Assembly (NCBI RefSeq): GCF_016428585.1
Contig: NZ_JAELVR010000015.1
Coordinates: 1 to 49,657, forward strand
DNA length: 49,657 nucleotides
Direction: 5' to 3'
Source of the DNA: Sedimentitalea arenosa
GTDB taxonomy: Bacteria; Pseudomonadota; Alphaproteobacteria; Rhodobacterales; Rhodobacteraceae
The notes beneath the pieces were generated by a model that saw only the letters and a list, made by a program, of their open reading frames with translations, searched no databases and was not told where the DNA came from. Made by a program: the position numbers and the translations under genes. Positions 25,827 through 34,876 of this stretch are shown piece after piece. The first letter of the stretch is position 1. Each line of letters begins with the position of its first letter.

Positions 25827-28172
25827 TCAGATATGTCGGTCGAGCGTCTGTGTGACGATAGATGGCAGCGCGCCCTTGGTGCTGTTCCAGTATGACCCGG
25901 TCGATTTGTAAGGCAGATCGACGTGGAACTGGACGACGCGGCGCCCCAGGTACTGGGGCAGCAAGGTGAAATCACATGCGGCCTCTTCGGATCCGGTTCC
26001 TTTGAGGTAGATGGCCGCGGCCCGGGTCATCAACCCGGGGCCTGTTTTTGACCATGTGCTGTCGTTTTCCCGCGCAAGCAGCGAGTCCAACGCCATGTTA
26101 ACGGCGATCTGCATCAGCGGATGGCCCGGTCTGGACAGCATCAGGTTGTTGGCGATGGCGCCAAACGGTTCGCGGAACAGGAGGAGTCCGCGCCCGGCCC
26201 GGCGCAGACGTTCGAGATCGCCGATCAGCCTGTCATCCGCGTCCGCGTAGACCCCACCCTTGGCGAACAATAGACAAAGACGCAGGAAATCGCATTCCTC
26301 CGTGACACTGTTCGCCATGTTGAAGGCTTTCACGTGTGCCGATCCGAACTCTGTCCGAAGGAAATCGCGTGCGTCCTTTCGGCTCAGAACACAGTGGCGA
26401 TACCCCGACGATTTCCTCCAACTGGCCATCGTTTCGGACACCGCATCGGGAACGGGAACTCTGTCCCAGTATTGCCAAATCTGTTTCGGGATTTGGCTGT
26501 GATCGGTGGTTGGAATACTGTCCGCGATCTGTGGCCAAAGACGATCAAGCGTCTGTTTTGCAGGGACAAAGAACGATCGGTCCAGAGATTGCGGGTCCAC
26601 AACCGAAGAGACCTGGTTGTGCCGGCTCGCAAACCGGTGGATCTTCGCCTCGTTGAGCACGGCGCCGACATGTGTGGTACTGAACCGAGACAAGACGGAA
26701 TGATCCTTGCTGATCTCGGACGCGATGTCCGGCGCCATGTCCAGGGCATCATCCATCCTGTCTTCACCGATGGCCAGGAAGAGCCTCATTTTTGGCGGAG
26801 CCAAGGAATGCGGATCGAACTTCGTTTCACGAAGCAGACGGCTTGCCTCCGCCAGTCTCCCACTGTTGTACAGGATTTTCAGCTTCAGGCTGACCATTCG
26901 CATGGAATTTTTTGCGTGCGTCCTTTCGATCAAGTCCAAAGCAGCTTGCGGCTGCCCGAATTCAGCAAGTGCCTCTGCATGGAGGATCGCGAATTTCGGG
27001 TCCGAACGCCAACGGCGCCGGCAGAAAGCAAGGTATCTCAGGAGAAGGTCATACGTCCCGGCTTGCAGAAGGGCTCCGGCCAAGGCTCGTGCGGCGGCGG
27101 ACGTGCGCTGAGCCGTTTGCGTGGAGCGCGCGCGCACTGTTGCGGCGTCGGCATTCATCGCAAGAAGATCGGATCTTATTCGGAACGCGGCCCGATGGGC
27201 AGGGAAGACCTGCGGCTCCAGCCTCTTTCGCGTGCGTTCCGTGACATCAGGTCGACCCATGAAATGCACTGTCCTGAGAATATAAACCGCAAGGGACAGA
27301 GAGATCACATCGGTAGAGAACGCGGCACCCAGTGCCGCGGCGGCAAGATCATTGGCGCCCAGCTTGAGTGCCGGGTGCAGCGTCCTTTCGAGATCAACTG
27401 ATGCCAGGGTCTGGGGTTTGATCGCGGCGTCATTCAGGGCGCGACGTCCTCTTTCTGCCTTACCGGTCAGCAGGCAGAGGCTGCAGAATTTCAAAACGAC
27501 GGCCAGATCCGATTTGCCAACCTTTTCGGCAGGTGCCTCTACGATCTTTGCGAGCCGTTCCAATGCGAGCGTCCTATTGCCCTCCTGTTCTTCAAGATTG
27601 GCCTGCGCGAGGATCACAGGAGTCGTCTGTGGGGCCTGGTCCAGAATTTGCCGCGCCGTCTTGACCTTGCCGACCGCACGACAGGCGCCCGCTTTCCTGA
27701 TCATGAGAGACACATCCCCCGGCGCCTCGGCACAAAGGCGTTCGAGAACAGCCAGCGCTTTCTGCGGGCGAGCGGATTGCATCAGGGCATAGACGTGTCG
27801 TTTCAGAAAGGTCCTGTCATCCGGATGATGCCGCAACGCGATCCTGCAGCAGCGCAGCATCTTGTCCAGATCGCCTTCTGCCTTGGCCGCGTCGATTTTC
27901 AGCAGGTGGGCGCTTTTGCTTGACGGCGATTTCCTGAGAAGCTGTCTTGCGACCCTCCGGGCAGCGGACAATCGGCCCTGAGCAAGATGGACGCGGGCCT
28001 GTCCGATCCTGGTCCGAGCAGTTGGGCGCTCTGGGATCGTGCCGATGTCATCCGACAAAGACGTATTGGGCTCCGGAAACGAGGTGCGAGGACTCGGCAG
28101 GATCCGGGTTTCATCGGCGAGCGGGTGAAGGTCCGCAGCGTGCAGGGCGGGATCGTGTTTCTTGTAGCCCAT
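25827..28172 (-). CDS. TPR-type glycosyltransferase (Gly_transf_sug / DXD family)
   Basis: A 781-residue cytoplasmic or envelope-associated protein. Residues about 55-470 are helical TPR-like repeats (for example LAQGRLSAARRVARQLL, ALAVLERLCAEAPGD). Residues about 540-780 look like an OCH1/TcdA-type sugar transferase, with IPKQIWQYWD, then DFLRLCLLFAKGGVYADADD carrying the DxD metal/sugar site near residue 643, and GPGLMTRA. It may modify an exopolysaccharide or surface protein; the acceptor is unknown. The ATG at 28172 was chosen over a TTG two codons earlier. It converges on tRNA-Val, with no operon partner. Confidence 0.75.
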   Translation of the reverse strand: MGYKKHDPALHAADLHPLADETRILPSPRTSFPEPNTSLSDDIGTIPERPTARTRIGQARVHLAQGRLSAARRVARQLLRKSPSSKSAHLLKIDAAKAEGDLDKMLRCCRIALRHHPDDRTFLKRHVYALMQSARPQKALAVLERLCAEAPGDVSLMIRKAGACRAVGKVKTARQILDQAPQTTPVILAQANLEEQEGNRTLALERLAKIVEAPAEKVGKSDLAVVLKFCSLCLLTGKAERGRRALNDAAIKPQTLASVDLERTLHPALKLGANDLAAAALGAAFSTDVISLSLAVYILRTVHFMGRPDVTERTRKRLEPQVFPAHRAAFRIRSDLLAMNADAATVRARSTQTAQRTSAAARALAGALLQAGTYDLLLRYLAFCRRRWRSDPKFAILHAEALAEFGQPQAALDLIERTHAKNSMRMVSLKLKILYNSGRLAEASRLLRETKFDPHSLAPPKMRLFLAIGEDRMDDALDMAPDIASEISKDHSVLSRFSTTHVGAVLNEAKIHRFASRHNQVSSVVDPQSLDRSFFVPAKQTLDRLWPQIADSIPTTDHSQIPKQIWQYWDRVPVPDAVSETMASWRKSSGYRHCVLSRKDARDFLRTEFGSAHVKAFNMANSVTEECDFLRLCLLFAKGGVYADADDRLIGDLERLRRAGRGLLLFREPFGAIANNLMLSRPGHPLMQIAVNMALDSLLARENDSTWSKTGPGLMTRAAAIYLKGTGSEEAACDFTLLPQYLGRRVVQFHVDLPYKSTGSYWNSTKGALPSIVTQTLDRHI

Positions 28173-28278
28173 TTTCAACTCGGTATCCGGATCGAAACAA
28201 GGAAACCACCTGCTTCAGGGATTGCAGCTGGCCGTCGCTTTGGCCGGGCGCGAGCGGTACGAGCGCCCGTTCTCACTC

Positions 28279-28593
28279 CTACTCCTCCGAGGCCGCTTTC
28301 AGCCTTTGCAGGACGTCGTCACATTCGGCTGCACTTCCGACCACTGCGTCCGGTGTGCCGGCCCCGGACAGCTCGGCCAGATCCGCAGCGGCGCGGTTGA
28401 GAACCTGATCGACCTGCTCAGCCGTCATGAGTCCTTCTTCCTGCGCGGCTTGAACGGTCGAGCAGATACCGGCACCAAGACCGGTCGCGATGCCGATCCC
28501 GGCGGCACTGCCGCCGATGAGCATACCGCCGAACATGGTTCCGATGACGAGGCCGACAACAAGACAGAGGATGGCAAGGATGGCTTTTCCCAC
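28279..28593 (-). CDS. Small membrane protein with glycine-zipper segment
   Basis: A 104-residue protein: one or two membrane segments (KAILAILCLVVGLVIG, then MFGGMLIGGSAAGIGIATG, rich in GxxxG) and an acidic soluble tail with two cysteines. The GTG start at 28593 has AGAAAGGA upstream and cuts off a non-conserved lead. I do not recognise the family; glycine-zipper proteins are often small envelope or pore-associated components. It is the last gene of a three-gene set with the 87-residue membrane protein and the lipoprotein at 28881-29183. Confidence 0.6.
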   Translation of the reverse strand: MGKAILAILCLVVGLVIGTMFGGMLIGGSAAGIGIATGLGAGICSTVQAAQEEGLMTAEQVDQVLNRAAADLAELSGAGTPDAVVGSAAECDDVLQRLKAASEE

Positions 28594-28606
28594 GGTTTTT
28601 CCTTTC

Positions 28607-28870
28607 TCAGGATCGCGCGAGAAGCCGGGCAAGCCCGCCCACGATCGCGATGTTCAAAATGGGGGCGAGGATGGCCAGCCAAGGGCGGGCCGCCTCGCTT
28701 TCAAAGTCAAGAAGCATGGTCCACGGCAGTCCCAGTGGAACGAGAAACACAGCCGACAGCGGGTCGCGCTCCTGCCCGAACCACCCAAAGGTGCCGACGG
28801 CCAAAATCAGGAGTGCGAAAAGGTAGAGTCCGATCAGAGTCCAGAACACGATGGTGAGCAGCCGCGCCAT
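28607..28870 (-). CDS. Small three-segment membrane protein, unknown function
   Basis: An 87-residue protein with hydrophobic segments LTIVFWTLIGLYLFALLIL, AVFLVPLGLPWTMLL and LAILAPILNIAIVGG. No motif points to a function. The gene lies 10 bases after the lipoprotein stop and 13 bases before the glycine-zipper gene, so the three look like one transcript. GAGGGCGG precedes the ATG. Confidence 0.6.
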   Translation of the reverse strand: MARLLTIVFWTLIGLYLFALLILAVGTFGWFGQERDPLSAVFLVPLGLPWTMLLDFESEAARPWLAILAPILNIAIVGGLARLLARS

Positions 28871-28880
28871 TCATCCGCCC

Positions 28881-29183
28881 TCAGAGGAAGCCTTCATCGA
28901 CGAGGGATTGGATGCCGGCAGTCGTGCCGTCTCGATAGGCGATGCATTGCCAGGGCGCCCGGTCCGGTCCGACACCGACCCGCACCAGCGTGCCCGCCTC
29001 GGAGAATTCCGAGCCGAGGACGACCACGTCCGGGTTGCCCGTCGTGCGCGACACATCGCGCAGGCAGCTCTGTTGAGCCGCGGTCGGCGCGCCGGAGGAT
29101 GCGGTGCTCCCGGTGTCCTCGACGCATCCGGCGAGCGCCGTGGCGGCGACAAGACCGGCAACAACAAGTTTGGGAACTGCCAT
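28881..29183 (-). CDS. Small lipoprotein, paralogue A
   Basis: A 100-residue protein with a lipoprotein signal peptide ending ATALAGC (lipobox LAGC, Cys 19). The mature part has two further cysteines and ends with QCIAYRDGTTAGIQSLVDEGF. The start ATG at 29183 has AGGAGAG. The first 25 residues and the leader before the ATG closely match those of the gene at 29739-30038, so the two are paralogues. The function is unknown; inner- or outer-membrane attachment is expected. Confidence 0.7.
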   Translation of the reverse strand: MAVPKLVVAGLVAATALAGCVEDTGSTASSGAPTAAQQSCLRDVSRTTGNPDVVVLGSEFSEAGTLVRVGVGPDRAPWQCIAYRDGTTAGIQSLVDEGFL

Positions 29184-29318
29184 CTTTACTCTCCTCTTCG
29201 GGATGAAGGTTCGGCTCGGCCCGCAGGCGCGATATTCAAATTCTGTTCGAGAACCCCGGGACGGCGCCGTTTCTGTTTTTGGGGTTTCGATGCTGATCAC
29301 TTCGATTGCTGCGTCGCA

Positions 29319-29645
29319 TCAGTCCATGTACGGGCTTTTGCCGCCCTTTGCGAATTCCGGCCAGGACTTCCCATCTGCAAAGAAGTCGACCATCGTTGTC
29401 CCTGCAGCATCATAAGAACATTGTATATCGTCGCTGCGGTTCTCCAGGTAGATTGTGCCGTTCATGGCATGCGTGCCATCCGTGCGTTGGCCTTCGTACT
29501 TCATTTCCGTTCGCGTCTCGAACTCCTGGAAAAATGACTGAACGGCAACGGCGCAATCTTCTGCCATCCATTCAGGGCTTTGAGCATGAGCTGGAAATAC
29601 GGATGAAATCGTTAGTGTCGCGATGGCGAGAAGGTGGGTTTTCAT
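29319..29645 (-). CDS. Periplasmic small protein, unknown function
   Basis: A 108-residue protein with a signal peptide (1-21, PAHA then Q) and a mature part with two cysteines (DCAVAV and IQCSYDAAG) that may form a disulfide. It has no recognised family. It lies between two paralogous lipoproteins, all in the same direction. The ribosome site is weak. Confidence 0.55.
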   Translation of the reverse strand: MKTHLLAIATLTISSVFPAHAQSPEWMAEDCAVAVQSFFQEFETRTEMKYEGQRTDGTHAMNGTIYLENRSDDIQCSYDAAGTTMVDFFADGKSWPEFAKGGKSPYMD

Positions 29646-29738
29646 GTTCTTGGGCTCATTGGTCGCAAACTCTCATATGTCGGGGAGGCCAGGTATCGAA
29701 ATGACATCCGGCCCCCCCTCCGCGGGAAAGACTATTGG

Positions 29739-30038
29739 TCAGCAGTCACCAGCGGGCAGCATGGTGACATCGGAATACCGTCCGTCCGACGTGGTGATCC
29801 GGGCGCAGGCACCGGTGTCGCGGTTGAACCACCAGGTGGTCAGGCCCTCCGAGCGGACGGCCGTGTAGCCGAGCGACTGGATGCCCATTTCGGCCTGGCC
29901 CGCCCTTGCGCCCTGGAACGAACTCAGGTCCGAGGAACTGCCGACCGCCGGGGTTCCTGCGCTTCCGGTATCCTCGTCACATCCGGCAAGCGCGGTGAGT
30001 GCCACGACGCCCACGAGGGTCAGTTTTGGAAATGCCAT
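29739..30038 (-). CDS. Small lipoprotein, paralogue B
   Basis: A 99-residue lipoprotein with the lipobox LAGC (TALAGCDEDTGS), very similar in its first 25 residues to the gene at 28881-29183 (MAxPKL, ALAGC, EDTGS). The mature part ends with DGRYSDVTMLPAGDC and has a pair of cysteines. AGGAGAATACAC precedes the ATG at 30038, mirroring the leader of its paralogue. The function is unknown. Confidence 0.7.
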   Translation of the reverse strand: MAFPKLTLVGVVALTALAGCDEDTGSAGTPAVGSSSDLSSFQGARAGQAEMGIQSLGYTAVRSEGLTTWWFNRDTGACARITTSDGRYSDVTMLPAGDC

Positions 30039-30315
30039 GTGTATTCTCCTTCTTGGCATGAAATCTCGGTCGCAATCCGGGTATTTGTACCGATCGGCTT
30101 GCGACACATCGATGGGACAGCCCGTTGGCGCGGCGTGATACCAGCTCACCACCCGCGTGCCCGACACGTGGAACGAGCACGGGAAAGGCTGGCCGGACGT
30201 GGTTTCGCCATTCCCCGGTTAACGCCGATTGTTTTCGGTGGCCGCACCCGGTCTGTAGGATGGATGCGATGCACCTTGTCATGTTCGTGTCTCCCATCGC
30301 GCAGGTGTCCTGTCC

Positions 30316-31254
30316 CTATGCCGCGCTGCGATCAACAAGCCGCGCCCGGATCGCTGGCGGCACCAGTCGGGCCGCCGAAACGCGGGGCAGGGGCATCTCG
30401 CGGATCGGGTTTTCTTCCCCGTACAGGGCCAGGTACTCGGCGTGATTGTCGAAGGCCCGTCGCGCGATGTAGTCGACATAGGTTTCTGCCGGCGCGCCGT
30501 TGGCCAAGATCACGTCGTGGTTCTCGGTTTCGATATGATAGTAGGTCACCCGATCCGGCAGGCTGTCGATCGGCTCGTAAGCGATGGTGGTGCCATTCAC
30601 CAAGGCGCTGGCGTTGATCGCCAGGCCGTCGAGGATCAGCGCGTGATCGGCGGTGAGGACGAGATCGCAGTGCGGCTGGCCGTTGCCGAGCGCTCCGGCA
30701 GAGACACGAACGGGTACGAAACGTTCCGCCGGGGTAAAGATCTTGTGCACGGTTTGCCGCCCGATCCACTTGACCGGGACGGCGCGGCCATCTTCACAGG
30801 TGATCAGATCGCCGATCTTCAACGCCTCGACCTTCGTTTCGCCGTCCGGTGTGGCGATCAGCGTGCCAGCGGCGAAGCAGACGGTGAACGAGGCCGAAGT
30901 AACGTTGTCCTTTGGAAAGTTGTTAACGGGGTTCACCGGATCGTAGGTTCCGGGATCGGCTGCGGCGACGAAGCCTGTGAATGAACTACCAGCTAGATCA
31001 TTGGCCCAGGCGTTGGGATTGCCGACAACGATGACCGTCTCACCGTTGATGTCGACGGTTCCCAGATACTCATCGCCCGGTTGCGTGCCGGGCCCGCTCA
31101 GCGTTTCTCCGGTTGCAAATGTGCCGGTGTCGGGCGCATCCATGTCGCCGTCGATCAGCGTACCGGTTGGCTTGGTCACATTCGCGACCGTCAAAGTATC
31201 TGAAAGTGTGTTGTAGACCAGATCAAAGGTGACGTTGTAAGTGAAAGCTGCCAT
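30316..31254 (-). CDS. Hint-domain protein (Hint_2 type)
   Basis: A 312-residue protein. Residues 1-120 form an Asp/Thr/Gly-rich beta-type region (YNVTFDLVYNTL, GDEYLGTVDINGE), and residues 126-300 match a Hint domain: C126 in VCFAAGTLIATPDG starts the splicing/cleavage module, with EALKIGDLI, and TADHALIL as the block-B His motif. Hint_2 proteins are frequent in Roseobacter genomes, where the domain may cleave itself from surface or secreted proteins. There is no signal peptide. AAGGAG lies 9 bases before the ATG. Confidence 0.85.
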   Translation of the reverse strand: MAAFTYNVTFDLVYNTLSDTLTVANVTKPTGTLIDGDMDAPDTGTFATGETLSGPGTQPGDEYLGTVDINGETVIVVGNPNAWANDLAGSSFTGFVAAADPGTYDPVNPVNNFPKDNVTSASFTVCFAAGTLIATPDGETKVEALKIGDLITCEDGRAVPVKWIGRQTVHKIFTPAERFVPVRVSAGALGNGQPHCDLVLTADHALILDGLAINASALVNGTTIAYEPIDSLPDRVTYYHIETENHDVILANGAPAETYVDYIARRAFDNHAEYLALYGEENPIREMPLPRVSAARLVPPAIRARLVDRSAA

Positions 31255-31395
31255 AGTGTCCGGCTCCTTTTAAAGACTAGCTCAAGAGTAAACCATTCGA
31301 GAGTTCAGCGGTAAGTCCAACGCATTTATTGACCGCAGGTGGCACGCCGCTCAGTTCCCGGACAGGCCGATCATTGGGTCTGCAAATGCCCATCC

Positions 31396-31806
31396 TCATT
31401 GAATCGACAGATCCATCCGGAAATCCGAGGTCTTTCCGGCATCCTTGTCGTTGCCCATCTGGTAGACGCGGATGGCGTATTCACCGTCAGCCGGCAGATC
31501 GACCACCGTGCTGTTGCCATCCATCGAGCTGTTGTAGATCGCCTCTCCGGTGGACCCGGGTGGCAGGATGTTGAAATAGACCGTGCCGCTGCCGTTGGTG
31601 TCTGCCACGGTCAGTTCGACGAACATTTCCTGTCCCGCCTTAGCACCGAGCATGTAGTCGACATATGCGTCGCCGACGACAGTGCCGGTGACCATGGTGC
31701 CGTAGTTGCCTGCTTCGAAGTGCACGTCGGACTTGGTCTGCGCCAGAACGGGCTGTGACAGCAGGGCCAGCGCAACTGCGGCTGCGGGTGCTGAGACGAG
31801 TTTCAT
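31396..31806 (-). CDS. PliG/PliI-like periplasmic lysozyme inhibitor family protein
   Basis: A 136-residue exported protein with a signal peptide (1-22, VLA then Q) and a compact beta domain. The pattern KSDVHFEAGNYG, YVDYMLGAKAGQ, PADGEYAIRVYQMGND and DFRMDLSIQ matches the pattern of PliG-type inhibitors of goose-type lysozyme (V.F..G, Y..Y, AKKGQ, GKYELRVLQ.RND). The order and spacing agree, but the identity is modest. In a marine bacterium it may protect the wall from eukaryotic or phage lysozymes. The start ATG at 31806 has GGGGGA upstream. Confidence 0.55.
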   Translation of the reverse strand: MKLVSAPAAAVALALLSQPVLAQTKSDVHFEAGNYGTMVTGTVVGDAYVDYMLGAKAGQEMFVELTVADTNGSGTVYFNILPPGSTGEAIYNSSMDGNSTVVDLPADGEYAIRVYQMGNDKDAGKTSDFRMDLSIQ

Positions 31807-32019
31807 ATAGGTGTCCCCCATTTGCATCTATTGACAGCGGGGACGGGTGCTGCCGCAATCCGAATACCGAAACCCCTGTCCGATTTCCGCAAGGCCACCA
31901 ATTTTTTTGTGGCTTGCCCGGAGGATGCGCTGTTTCACATGCAGCCGATCAAGGCTGGACGCCCAAGCTGAATTCACTAGACTGGTCGCAATCGCAGGTT
32001 AATCGGCTGGCACAATTCG

Positions 32020-33069
32020 ATGCACACTCAACCCGGCCACGTCTTGGACCGTTCCCAAGGTCTCTACAGCGAGATCGCTCATCACCGGTCGTCGAACCGT
32101 ACGGTGTTTCGCGGCCACCTGTTCAGCAGCCGAAATGCGCTTCAACTCGCCGACCATCCGAACGCCGAAGCCCGGGTGAGTCGGTTCGGACTCGAGCGGT
32201 TGACCGTGGCGAATGTGCGGTCGACGGGTCACGATGTGGCCGTTTCGGAAGTGTCCCATACAACAGTGATCGTTCCGCTGAGCGGGCGACTCATCTCTTC
32301 TGCCAGCTCGGCAGAAGTGCAGGCGCATACGGGTGGGATACTGGTCTTTCCACCGAACAGGCGACAGACGCGCGTGGTTCCGGACGGAGCCAGCCCGTTC
32401 GACGCGATCACCATCCTGGTTCCGCAGTCTGAAATCCGCGAGGCCCTGCTTCGGGTCGATGCTTCGCCGCGTGACCTGAACCGGTTGAACGATGTGCCGG
32501 TGTGGTTGGATGGCGAGGCATTGCCCGAAGTGCGCGGATTGCGGTCGCTGGCCACGCTGCTTCATGGAGAGATCTGCCGGGGCGGCCCGGCGATTCAATC
32601 GCAGGGCACGCGCAGGGCGTGGGCCAGGCTGCTCGTCGACAAACTGTCCGAAGTGCTCGAACAGGCCATGGGGGCCCAGACCCAGGCCAGCGTGGACGTG
32701 TCGGCGAGCAACATGCATGTCGACCGGGCGCTCTGCTATATCCGCGCCCATCTGGACTCGATTGCCAGCGTTGCGGACGTTTCGGATGCATGCGGAGTAT
32801 CGAGCAGAACCCTCGAGTTGGCCTTTCGTCAGGCCATTGGGATCACGCCGCATCAGGCCATCACGGAGATACGGCTGGACGCGGCCCGGCGCCGACTCAT
32901 CGATCCGGAGTCCGAGCAAAGCGTGACCGAGATCGCGATGTCCTGCGGCATCCTGCACCTAGGACGGTTTTCCCGGAACTATCGGCTCCGCTTCGGTGAA
33001 CTGCCCTCCGCCACAAGGAACGGTCACGCAAGAGGAGTGGGTCACGAGGTCGACGAACTGATCGAGTAG
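32020..33069 (+). CDS. AraC-family transcriptional regulator
   Basis: A 349-residue regulator with an N-terminal cupin-like region (about 50-160) and a C-terminal AraC HTH at about 230-330, with DRALCYIRAHLDSIASVADVS, GVSSRTLELAFRQAIGITP, then SVTEIAMSCGILHLGRFSRNY. These bind two major-groove sites. It is divergent from the lysozyme-inhibitor-like gene, which may be its target. The ligand is unknown. The Shine-Dalgarno is weak, so the true start could be a little later. Confidence 0.82.
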   Translation: MHTQPGHVLDRSQGLYSEIAHHRSSNRTVFRGHLFSSRNALQLADHPNAEARVSRFGLERLTVANVRSTGHDVAVSEVSHTTVIVPLSGRLISSASSAEVQAHTGGILVFPPNRRQTRVVPDGASPFDAITILVPQSEIREALLRVDASPRDLNRLNDVPVWLDGEALPEVRGLRSLATLLHGEICRGGPAIQSQGTRRAWARLLVDKLSEVLEQAMGAQTQASVDVSASNMHVDRALCYIRAHLDSIASVADVSDACGVSSRTLELAFRQAIGITPHQAITEIRLDAARRRLIDPESEQSVTEIAMSCGILHLGRFSRNYRLRFGELPSATRNGHARGVGHEVDELIE

Positions 33070-33250
33070 CTACGCGCTCTTTCAGAAAGGGTTGCGGGTG
33101 CAAGACCGGAAGGGTCACAAGCCGGGAGACGCAGGTTCACGCGCTCGGGATGTTTCGGTCACCCAGCCACCGTTTCTTCAAGCAAGTGTTTGCAGGCGCA
33201 CCAGAAAGCTCTGGGGGTCTCGGTTCTTTCTCGATTCCGACGGCTTAGTG

Positions 33251-33326
<76 letters not shown>

Positions 33327-33379
33327 GACCTTCGGTGCGTGTGCGCGATTTAAGGAAACTCGTGCGGCCGTGCAAGCGA

Positions 33380-33943
33380 TTATCGCAGCAATTCGCTCTG
33401 ACCGCCACTGACGCGATAGACCACGCCTTGCCCACCGCCCACGGTCTCGAACGCCTTTACCGGTAAACCCTGTGCTAGGCAGCGCAGCACGCGCGAGGTG
33501 ATGCCGTGGGTCACGATCACCACAGGACCGTTCAGGGCGCCTAGAAAGGCGCGCAGGCGGCTTTCGAGCGCCAACAGCCCCTCGCCGCCGGGGGCGTGAT
33601 CGTACCAGCCGAGACCCTCGCCCTGAAAGAGATGCGGATGCTCGGCCGCCAGGTCGCTGCGCAAGCGTCCGGTCCAGTCGCCAAGCCCGATCTCGCGCAG
33701 CCGCGCGTCCTGCAGAACGGATCGGCCGGGCAGGGCGCGCGCGGCTGTGGCCAATGCACGCCCCTGCGGGCTGCTCAGCGCACTCCAACCTGTCAGGTCG
33801 AGCGCGGCGAGGATTTCGGCCTGCCTGTCGGCCTGCCGCAATCCCTCTTCGGTCAGCGGAGAATCGAGCTTGCCCTGGAGGCGGCCTGCGCGGTTCCACT
33901 CGGTTTCGCCGTGGCGCAGGATCAGCAGGTCGGGCAGGGTCAT
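33380..33943 (-). CDS. Histidine phosphatase (phosphoglycerate-mutase-like)
   Basis: A 187-residue histidine phosphatase with LILRHGETEWNRAGRLQG (catalytic His in RHG) and IVTHGITSRVLR (second His). The arginine in ALATAARAL and the Glu in REIGLGDWTG complete the usual active site. Family members act on phosphoglycerate, cobalamin precursors or other phosphomonoesters; the substrate is not clear. The start at 33943 follows AAGG. Confidence 0.85.
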   Translation of the reverse strand: MTLPDLLILRHGETEWNRAGRLQGKLDSPLTEEGLRQADRQAEILAALDLTGWSALSSPQGRALATAARALPGRSVLQDARLREIGLGDWTGRLRSDLAAEHPHLFQGEGLGWYDHAPGGEGLLALESRLRAFLGALNGPVVIVTHGITSRVLRCLAQGLPVKAFETVGGGQGVVYRVSGGQSELLR

Positions 33944-34122
33944 CACGGGCCTTGGGTCAGGACGGGTCGGCGTGGCGTCGATCCCGGATAGCAGCCGTCT
34001 CGGACAGGGGCAACACGGATGGTTCGAGGCGAGTCGATTGGCCGCGCGCACAACTATCGGTGTCATTGATGGCGTGGATCGGGTATCGTCGGGCATCGTT
34101 TCTGCCTTTTTCAGGACCGCGC

Positions 34123-34863
34123 ATGACAGAGTGGAGTCTGGACGCCAGACAAATCGATTTCCTGACCCGCTTCCTGGGACTGCGCCTGCCATCGGTGGGG
34201 ACAGATGCAGCGGACCTCGACGGAGCGGTCGAAGGATACCTGTCGACCTTGCCCGCTGACATCAAGGCGCTGGCCCGGTCCAACCCGGTTCTGGCGGAGT
34301 CGCTTCTCGAGGAGGTGGCGAGGGCACGCGCCCTGCGTGAGGAGGGCGGCCTGGCCGATGCGTTGCTTGGGCTTGAAGCCTGTGCCGAGCGGCTTGCCGG
34401 GGAGAAGGGTGCCGCGCGCGCGGCGCAGGCTGCGGAAGACATCCCGGAGGGCCTGGTCAAAACGAGGGTTCGCGCCATCGAACTGGCCCTGTCTGAGTGG
34501 CGGATCGGACGGCTGGAGGCGATCGACGGGCTGGGCGCGCTGGTGTCGGAACTGATGCTGGAGGACGATCCGGATCTGGTGGAGATCGGTACCAAGATCG
34601 CCGCGCTCGGACGCGACATTCCCAACGCGCTGGAGGCGGCGTTGCGCGAGGTGCGCCGGGCCGTCGGGGCAGGCGACGAGGGGCAGATCGCGCAGGCGCG
34701 CGCGACGGCGGAACAGGCGCTGGCCGAGGCGGCGCGCTATATCAAAGACAACGCAGCCGACCTGCGCAAGTGCGAAGACAATCCCTATGGCATCGAGGTG
34801 GATGCGGTGGCGGCGGTATCGGACGCGATCGGCGCGGTCGAGCAATCGTTGCAAAAGGTCTGA
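34123..34863 (+). CDS. Helical protein of unknown function, partner of the giant protein
   Basis: A 246-residue protein, almost wholly alpha-helical and charged, starting MTEWSLDARQIDFLTRFLG. I find no catalytic motif, signal peptide or membrane segment. The C-terminal third (TAEQALAEAARYIKDNAADL) is coiled-coil-like. It ends 13 bases before the start of the giant gene at 34877 and runs in the same direction, so the two are probably one operon and may bind each other. AGGA precedes the ATG. The divergent neighbour upstream is the histidine phosphatase. Confidence 0.75.
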   Translation: MTEWSLDARQIDFLTRFLGLRLPSVGTDAADLDGAVEGYLSTLPADIKALARSNPVLAESLLEEVARARALREEGGLADALLGLEACAERLAGEKGAARAAQAAEDIPEGLVKTRVRAIELALSEWRIGRLEAIDGLGALVSELMLEDDPDLVEIGTKIAALGRDIPNALEAALREVRRAVGAGDEGQIAQARATAEQALAEAARYIKDNAADLRKCEDNPYGIEVDAVAAVSDAIGAVEQSLQKV

Positions 34864-34876
34864 ACGGAGACGCACG

